A stretch of DNA of 64,000 bases from CAWKCE01 sp032127035 (GTDB taxonomy: Bacteria; Actinomycetota; Actinomycetes; JAHEKZ01): NCBI GenBank assembly GCA_963848085.1, contig CAWKCE010000003.1, positions 434,001 to 498,000 of the forward strand, written 5' to 3'. The notes below the pieces were generated by a model that saw nothing but the letters and a program-made list of their open reading frames with translations, was not told the DNA's origin and made no database searches. Positions 59,085 through 64,000 of the stretch are shown piece after piece. Every line of letters starts with the position of its first letter. Positions within the stretch are counted from its first letter, which is position 1. A program made the position numbers and the translations under genes.

Positions 59085-59807
59085 GTGACCAGCCACAGCC
59101 GACCAGTGCTCCCACTCTGGGTTGCCTGGTGCCTGGTCCTCGGGCTGGCCTTCGCCGCCAACCTGCTGAACAACGAGCTGCTGACGCGCTGGTACATCCT
59201 GACCGGGCCGGCCGCAGCCGCCGTCTTGCTCGTGGTGGCCCGGTGGGCGGGCCTCGGTTGGGACGACCTCGGCCTGGCGCGCCGGACCTGGCGGGTCGGA
59301 CTGGCCTGGGCGGGCGTCATCATCGTCGTGGTCACCTCCGCCTACGCGGCCGTGGCGTTGTTCCCACCGACCCGGGGACTGTTCGAGGACGACCGGGTCG
59401 GTGCCACGTCGTCAGGTGCGCTGCTGTTCACCGTTCTGGTCCGGATCCCGTTTGGCACGGTGCTGCTGGAGGAGACGTTGTTCCGCGGCGTCCTCCTCGG
59501 CCTCGGCGCCCGGACGATGGGGTGGTGGCGCTCCGCGGTGCTGTCGAGCGCCCTGTTCGGCATCTGGCATGTGCTGCCGTCCCGTGGGGCGGCCGACTCC
59601 AACCCCACGGTCGTCGCCGTGGTGGAGGCCGGCGGTGGTTTCGGGGTTCCGCTGGCGATCGCCGCAGCCGTGGTGGGCACGGGGCTGTCCGGGCTGCTGT
59701 TCTGCTGGCTGCGACTTCGTTCCGGCAGCCTGCTGGCACCGATCGGGCTGCATCTGGCGACCAACAGCGTCGGCTACCTGACCGCGTACTTCGTGCTCCG
59801 TGGGTGA
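59085..59807 (+). CDS. CPBP-family intramembrane metalloprotease
   Basis: A 240-residue membrane protein with about six to eight helices. The CPBP catalytic set is visible: Glu-Glu in LLEETLFRGVLLG, His in FGIWHVLPS and His-Asn in GLHLATNSVGY. It cleaves membrane substrates by analogy with Rce1. GTG start at 59085. Divergent from the DUF2236 gene with 52 bases between. Confidence 0.9.
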   Translation: MTSHSRPVLPLWVAWCLVLGLAFAANLLNNELLTRWYILTGPAAAAVLLVVARWAGLGWDDLGLARRTWRVGLAWAGVIIVVVTSAYAAVALFPPTRGLFEDDRVGATSSGALLFTVLVRIPFGTVLLEETLFRGVLLGLGARTMGWWRSAVLSSALFGIWHVLPSRGAADSNPTVVAVVEAGGGFGVPLAIAAAVVGTGLSGLLFCWLRLRSGSLLAPIGLHLATNSVGYLTAYFVLRG

Positions 59808-59813
59808 GCGCGG

Positions 59814-60683
59814 TCAGCCGCGCAAGGAGGGGATCACTCGCGTGGCGACAGTCGAGAACGCGTCGAGCTGGTCGCGTTCGGGCGGGTAGAACACGAACTG
59901 CGTGAAGCCGAGCGGCCGGAACTGGTCGACCAGTCGGGGGATGGCGTCGCCGTTCGCCCATGGGTCCATCACGTCCCGGAAGACCAGCAGCGAGCGGGTG
60001 ACCGCACCCTGGCCGCGCCCGTTCTCCGCCAGCCGGTCGTTGAACTGCTGCATGCGCTCGACGGTCAACGCATGGAACGCATCGGCGTCGCCGTTGTCGA
60101 TCCAGGTGTTCCAGATGTCGGCCCGGTCGGCAGCCAGTCGGGTGATCCGGGGCCCGTTGCCGGCGAGCGCCAGCGGGAGGCGGGGTGCTTGCACGCTTCC
60201 TGGGGCAGTCGCCGCTGAGTCATAGTCGGTGAAGCGGCCGTGGAACTGCGATCGGTCAGCGCGCAGCAGTCGGTCGATGACGGTGAACCCCTCGTCGAGC
60301 CGGTCGACGCGCTCCCGCGGGGCCATCGTGAGGACGTCGTGACCGGCCATGACCTGGTCGTCTACCTCACCGCAGCCCAGGCCGAGCGTGAACCGTCCGC
60401 CGGACAGCTGGTCCACCGTCATGGCGAACCGGGCCACCTCGACCGGCCGGCGCCACGCCAGGTTGGCGACCAGCATCCCCAGCCGCACTCGCTGTGACTC
60501 CACGGCGAGGGCGCCGAGCGTCACCCAGGAGTCCAGAAGAGGCGCCTCGAGGGCGAGCCAGTCGCCCAAGGTGTCGCCCACCCAGACCGTGTCGAGGTCG
60601 GAGTCCTCGGCGCGCCGCAGCAGGTCGCGGCCGTGCTCGCCGTCCCGGGGAGTGACGTACACGCCGAAGTCGAGGGCCGCCAT
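59814..60683 (-). CDS. LLM-class F420-dependent oxidoreductase
   Basis: A 289-residue luciferase-like monooxygenase/reductase. LDFGVYVTPRDGEHGRDLLRRAED start, RLGMLVANLAWRRPVEVARFAMTVDQLSGGRFTLGLGCGE motif and LAGNGPRITRLAADRADIWNT. It is shorter than the LLM protein at 3114 and not closely related to it. Electron donor and substrate unknown. Stop is six bases from the CPBP stop, convergent. Confidence 0.88.
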   Translation of the reverse strand: MAALDFGVYVTPRDGEHGRDLLRRAEDSDLDTVWVGDTLGDWLALEAPLLDSWVTLGALAVESQRVRLGMLVANLAWRRPVEVARFAMTVDQLSGGRFTLGLGCGEVDDQVMAGHDVLTMAPRERVDRLDEGFTVIDRLLRADRSQFHGRFTDYDSAATAPGSVQAPRLPLALAGNGPRITRLAADRADIWNTWIDNGDADAFHALTVERMQQFNDRLAENGRGQGAVTRSLLVFRDVMDPWANGDAIPRLVDQFRPLGFTQFVFYPPERDQLDAFSTVATRVIPSLRG

Positions 60684-60745
60684 CCTCAGATGCTGTCACG
60701 CGGTGCCGGCTTGGGCCGGGAGACCTGGTGGGGGAGACTGGCGCT

Positions 60746-61750
60746 ATGTCGTTCCCGACCTTTCTTGCCCCAGGGGCAGCTGTCGTGGCCGCGGTCGTGC
60801 TGCTGCTCACCACCGGGCCGGCCGCAGATGCCGGGAACGAGCCCCCGGCGCCGCCCGCCCTCGACGGCGCGACCACCCGGGCGACGACCGCGGCTGGGGC
60901 CGCGGCGCGCCAGTCGAAGGTCCTGCTGGCTGCGGGTGACATCGCGTGCGACCCGAACAGCGATTCTCTGGGCAGCGCGAAAGCATGCAAGCACCGCCAG
61001 GTGGCGCGGTTGGTCAACCGCCAGGTGCGCCGTGGCGCCGACTGGTGGGTCCCGCTGGGTGACCTGCAGTACGAGACCGGCGAGCTCGGGGCGTTTCGGA
61101 AGGTGTACGGGCGCGCCTTTCGCGCGGTCAAGAAGGTGACGAAGCCGGTCCCAGGGAACCATGAGTACTACGGCGGCGGTGCCACGGGCTACTTCCGGTT
61201 CTTCGGGAGCCGGGCGGGCAGCCAGCAGAAGCCCTGGCGCACCTTCGTGGCCCGGCCGGGGTGGCGGGTCGTCCTCCTGGACTCCAACTGCAGCCGGGTC
61301 GGCGGGTGCGGACCGACCTCCCGTCAGGGCAGGTGGCTCCGTCGGACGTTGGCCCGGTCGCAGCAGCGGTGCGTCGTCGCCGCCTGGCACCACCCGCTCC
61401 AGACCTCGGGCAACTACGCCGGGGACGCAGACGTGCAGGCCAACGCCCGCCCCCTGTGGCGGATCGCCGACGCTGGCGGGGTGGACATCGTGCTCAACGG
61501 CCACGACCACCTCTACGAGAGGTTCGCCAAGCTCGGAGGCGTCCAGGAGTTCCTGGTCGGCACCGGAGGCAAGAGCCACTACTACGCGAAGAGTCGGCAG
61601 CCCGGCAGCCGGTCCCTGATCGACGGCCGCTACGGCGTGCTGAAGCTGACGATGAAGTCCCACCAGAAGTACTCGTGGACGTTCCTGACCACCTCCGGTG
61701 CGGCGCGCGACCGCGGTCACGGTCGGTGCACGAACTCGCCCGCCCGCTGA
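60746..61750 (+). CDS. Secreted metallophosphoesterase
   Basis: A 334-residue calcineurin-like phosphoesterase with signal peptide MSFPTFLAPGAAVVAAVVLLL ... ADAGNEPP. Metal ligand motifs: AAGDIACD, LGDLQYE, PGNHEYYG, AAWHHPL and LNGHDHLYE, in normal order. The last two are the GHxH-type site of purple-acid or alkaline phosphatase-like enzymes. Probably acts on extracellular phosphoesters. Start at 60746 rather than 60728. Confidence 0.9.
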   Translation: MSFPTFLAPGAAVVAAVVLLLTTGPAADAGNEPPAPPALDGATTRATTAAGAAARQSKVLLAAGDIACDPNSDSLGSAKACKHRQVARLVNRQVRRGADWWVPLGDLQYETGELGAFRKVYGRAFRAVKKVTKPVPGNHEYYGGGATGYFRFFGSRAGSQQKPWRTFVARPGWRVVLLDSNCSRVGGCGPTSRQGRWLRRTLARSQQRCVVAAWHHPLQTSGNYAGDADVQANARPLWRIADAGGVDIVLNGHDHLYERFAKLGGVQEFLVGTGGKSHYYAKSRQPGSRSLIDGRYGVLKLTMKSHQKYSWTFLTTSGAARDRGHGRCTNSPAR

Positions 61751-61754
61751 CCGG

Positions 61755-63731
61755 TCAGCCGGTGAGCTCGGGCAGCCCGTCGAACAGCGCCAGCGACTCC
61801 GGGTTGGCAAGGGCCTCGACGTTGCGGACCTCGCGGCCATGGACGACGTCGGCCACTGCCAGCTCGGCCAGCTTCCCGCTCCGGGTCCGGGGGAGGTCGG
61901 CCACGGCGACGATCCGCGCCGGGACGTGACGGGGGGAGCAGTTCTCCCGCAGGGTGCGCCGTATTCGTCCCGTGAGGTCGTCGTCGAGAGCCGCACCGTC
62001 AGCGAGCCGGACGAACAGCACGATCCGGGTGTCGTCGTCCCACGCCTGGCCGATCGCGAGGGACTCGGCCACGTCAGGCAGCAGCTCGACCTGCCGGTAG
62101 ATCTCGGCGGTCCCGATGCGCACGCCCCCGGCGTTCAGCGTGGCGTCGGAGCGCCCGTGGATGACCATGCCGGCGTGCACGGTCCATGACGCGAAGTCGC
62201 CGTGGGCCCACACGCCGTCGAACCGCTCGAAGTAGGCCGCCCGGTACTTGGCGCCGTCGGGGTCCCGCCAGAACTCGAGGGGCATCGACGGGAACGGAGC
62301 GGTGCAGACCAGCTCCCCGCGGGCGCCCGGCTGCTCGCGCAGAGACCGCCCGTTCTCGTCGAAGACATCGACGGCCATGCCGAGGTTGGGGCCTTGGATC
62401 TCACCGGCGTACACCGGTCGGGTGGGGTCACCGCCGACGAAGCAGCCACAGATGTCGGTACCGCCGCTGATGGAGGCCAGGTGGACATCGGCCGAGATGG
62501 CGTCGTAGACGTACTCGAAGCCCTCGACGACCAGCGGCGACCCGGTGGAGGCCACCGTGCGGAGCGTGCGCAGGTCGTGCGAGTCGCGGGGACGCAGTCC
62601 GGCCTTGCGGCAAGCGTCGAGGTACTTGGCCGAGGTACCGAACAGCGTCACCTTCTGCGCGGCCGCCAGGTCCCACAGGTGTTCCGGCGCCGGGTGGAAC
62701 GGCGAGCCGTCGTACAGCACGATGGTCGCCCCGGAGGCGAGGGCCGACGTGAGCCAGTTCCACATCATCCAGCCGCAGGTCGTGAAGTAGAACACCCGGT
62801 CCCCGGGGCGGATGTCGGCGTGGAGCCGCTGCTCGACGTAGTGCTTGACCAGGATGCCGGCGCCGCGGTGCACGATGCACTTCGGGACACCCGTCGTGCC
62901 CGAGCTGTAAAGGATGAACCCGGGGTGGTCGAACGGCAGCCGGGCGAACGGGGGAGGCGCGACGGCGACGTCCTCGACCACCGCGCTCCAGAGGCTGGCC
63001 AAGGGGAGGTCGCTGAGGTCCGGGTCCGCGTCGAGCTCGCCGACCACGACCACGCCGCGCAGGGTGGGCAGGCCGGCGACCACCTCGGGGAGCCGGTCCA
63101 GCCGGTGCTGGGGCTTGCCCGCGTACACGTACCCGTCGGCGGCCACGAGCAGCGCCGGCTCGACCTGGCCGAACCGGTCGAGCACTCCGGCCACGCCGAA
63201 GTCAGGCGACGTCGAGGTGAAGACGGCCCCGACCATCGTGGTGCCGAGCATGGCAATCACGGTCTCCGGTGTGTTGGGCATCCACGCCGCCACCCGGTCA
63301 CCCTCGCCGATCCCCAGACTGACCAGGTGAGCGGCGAACGCGCCCGACCGGGATCGCAGCTCCTCCCATGTCAGGGACCGGGCGACGCCGTCCTCGCGCT
63401 CGAACCGGACGGCCTCTGACTGGGGCCCCGCGGGTGCCAGTGCGTCGCCGGCGAGCAGGTTCTCGGCGAAGTTCAGCCGGGCGTTGGGGAAGAAGCGGGC
63501 GGCCGTCAGGTCGGACCCCGGCCGGTAGGCCGTCGCGCCCCGCTCGCCAATGACCCCGAGGTCCCACACCATGCCCCAGAAGGTCTCCAGGTCGTGCACC
63601 GACCAGTCCAGCAGGTCGGCCGGATCGGACAGGTCGCGGCCCGAGGCCGCCTCGGCGTCGCGCCGGAACGCCGTCAGCTGGGCGGCGGCGACGGCGTCGG
63701 GCGACGGTGCCCAGACCGGGTGCTGTGTCAC
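61755..63731 (-). CDS. Acetoacetyl-CoA synthetase
   Basis: A 658-residue adenylate-forming ligase. Core motifs: YSSGTTGVPKCIVHRGAG (P-loop), GGTDICGCFVG, RSDATLNAGGVRIGTAEIY and PRTRSGKLAELAV with the acylation Lys. The N-terminal extension (WGMVWDLGVIGERGA) and FYFTTCGWMMWNWLTSAL match acetoacetyl-CoA synthetase over acetyl-CoA synthetase. It activates acetoacetate for lipid or PHB metabolism. GTG at 63731. Confidence 0.92.
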   Translation of the reverse strand: MTQHPVWAPSPDAVAAAQLTAFRRDAEAASGRDLSDPADLLDWSVHDLETFWGMVWDLGVIGERGATAYRPGSDLTAARFFPNARLNFAENLLAGDALAPAGPQSEAVRFEREDGVARSLTWEELRSRSGAFAAHLVSLGIGEGDRVAAWMPNTPETVIAMLGTTMVGAVFTSTSPDFGVAGVLDRFGQVEPALLVAADGYVYAGKPQHRLDRLPEVVAGLPTLRGVVVVGELDADPDLSDLPLASLWSAVVEDVAVAPPPFARLPFDHPGFILYSSGTTGVPKCIVHRGAGILVKHYVEQRLHADIRPGDRVFYFTTCGWMMWNWLTSALASGATIVLYDGSPFHPAPEHLWDLAAAQKVTLFGTSAKYLDACRKAGLRPRDSHDLRTLRTVASTGSPLVVEGFEYVYDAISADVHLASISGGTDICGCFVGGDPTRPVYAGEIQGPNLGMAVDVFDENGRSLREQPGARGELVCTAPFPSMPLEFWRDPDGAKYRAAYFERFDGVWAHGDFASWTVHAGMVIHGRSDATLNAGGVRIGTAEIYRQVELLPDVAESLAIGQAWDDDTRIVLFVRLADGAALDDDLTGRIRRTLRENCSPRHVPARIVAVADLPRTRSGKLAELAVADVVHGREVRNVEALANPESLALFDGLPELTG

Positions 63732-63775
63732 ACCGCCATCTTGCCGTGCCGAGGCTGGTCGGTGTGCGGTGGTGG

Positions 63776-64000
63776 TCAGGTGCCTCGAAGGAGCGGAATC
63801 ACCAGCGTGCGGGTCGTCACTGGGTCCGGGTAACGGACCTCGGTCACGGTGGCGCCGAGGGCGCCCGGGCCCCACTCCGCGGGGTCGGCCGTGGTCGCCG
63901 GTGCCAGTCCGGCGGCGGTGAGCCAGAAGTCGACCACCTCGTCGAAGACATCAGCCCGGTCCTGCTGGACGAGCGTCCGGCTTCCGGTCTCCGGGTCGAC
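63776..64000 (-). CDS. Hypothetical protein, C-terminal part (runs off the window)
   Basis: The last 74 codons of a minus-strand gene whose start is beyond 64000. The visible end reads DEVVDFWLTAAGLAPATT, then ATVTEVRYPDPVTTRTLVIPLLRGT. Codon bias is normal. I recognise no family from this part. It stops 45 bases upstream of acetoacetyl-CoA synthetase start and may be cotranscribed. Confidence 0.6.
   Translation of the reverse strand, partial: VDPETGSRTLVQQDRADVFDEVVDFWLTAAGLAPATTADPAEWGPGALGATVTEVRYPDPVTTRTLVIPLLRGT

Noticed and set aside
1..64000. tRNA, rRNA, CRISPR arrays, prophage or full insertion sequences
   Set aside because: Read through all gaps; no cloverleaf, spaced repeats, integrase or transposase was seen.

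Overview
The window is 64 kb of high-GC chromosomal DNA from an actinobacterium. Support comes from a SigR/RsrA redox pair with RsrA zinc and thiol residues at the Streptomyces positions, a WhiB1-type iron-sulfur protein, a fused 2-oxoglutarate metabolism enzyme (Kgd), a 24-residue bL37 ribosomal protein, nickel superoxide dismutase, CsoR copper control, F420/luciferase-like (LLM) oxidoreductases, many GTG starts, and dense ATGA/GTGA overlaps. Genus cannot be read from sequence alone; the gene set resembles soil or aquatic Nocardioidaceae- or Micrococcales-like organisms. I see no tRNA, rRNA, CRISPR array, phage or complete insertion sequence; two DUF222/HNH genes are the most mobile-looking content.

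Region by region. 0-4.1 kb: a membrane protein, then a reductive pyrimidine catabolism cluster (C-N hydrolase, dihydropyrimidinase, LLM oxidoreductase). 4.1-7.4 kb: an OmpR-type two-component system coupled to a YwiC-like membrane protein, divergent from a small exported peptide. 7.4-13.7 kb: a secreted protein, a spermidine synthase-like protein, a diguanylate cyclase, an ankyrin lipoprotein, uracil-DNA glycosylase and a DUF222/HNH protein. 13.7-16.9 kb: csoR-copZ-copA copper operon with a visible operator, and a CBS protein. 17-19.6 kb: a membrane protein overlapping hisN, and tandem DUF2231 genes.

19.6-38.3 kb keeps the outline of a neighbourhood known from Mycobacterium tuberculosis (from memory, Rv3216-Rv3228): rsgA, aroA, SRAP protein, sigR-rsrA, biotinyl carrier protein, whiB1, lipid kinase, membrane protein and GNAT. 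It has been opened by insertions: a secreted glycosidase, an alpha/beta hydrolase, two unknown genes, a tandem pair of membrane HD-GYP proteins behind a long structured leader, a lone pilT, a thioesterase, an AraC regulator and an IlvG-like enzyme.

38.3-48.5 kb: a DUF4097/ribbon-helix-helix operon with a phased operator array, divergent sodN and sodX (sodX coupled to malic enzyme), threonine aldolase, SDR and MDR oxidoreductases, a DUF6104 gene and kgd. 48.5-64 kb: an ABC exporter coupled to a histone deacetylase-like amidohydrolase, a P1-family peptidase, a second DUF222/HNH gene under a perfect SOS box, oligopeptidase B, an aldehyde dehydrogenase, a DUF2236 protein, a CPBP protease, an LLM oxidoreductase, a secreted phosphoesterase, acetoacetyl-CoA synthetase and a cut-off gene.

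The most distinctive signals are regulatory: a leader of about 0.6 kb before the HD-GYP pair with mutually exclusive helices and a 27-bp inverted repeat; a SigR-type promoter inside the gene before sigR; a perfect CRP site before whiB1; a perfect LexA box before one of the two DUF222/HNH genes; and a helically phased ACGTC array before the DUF4097 operon.
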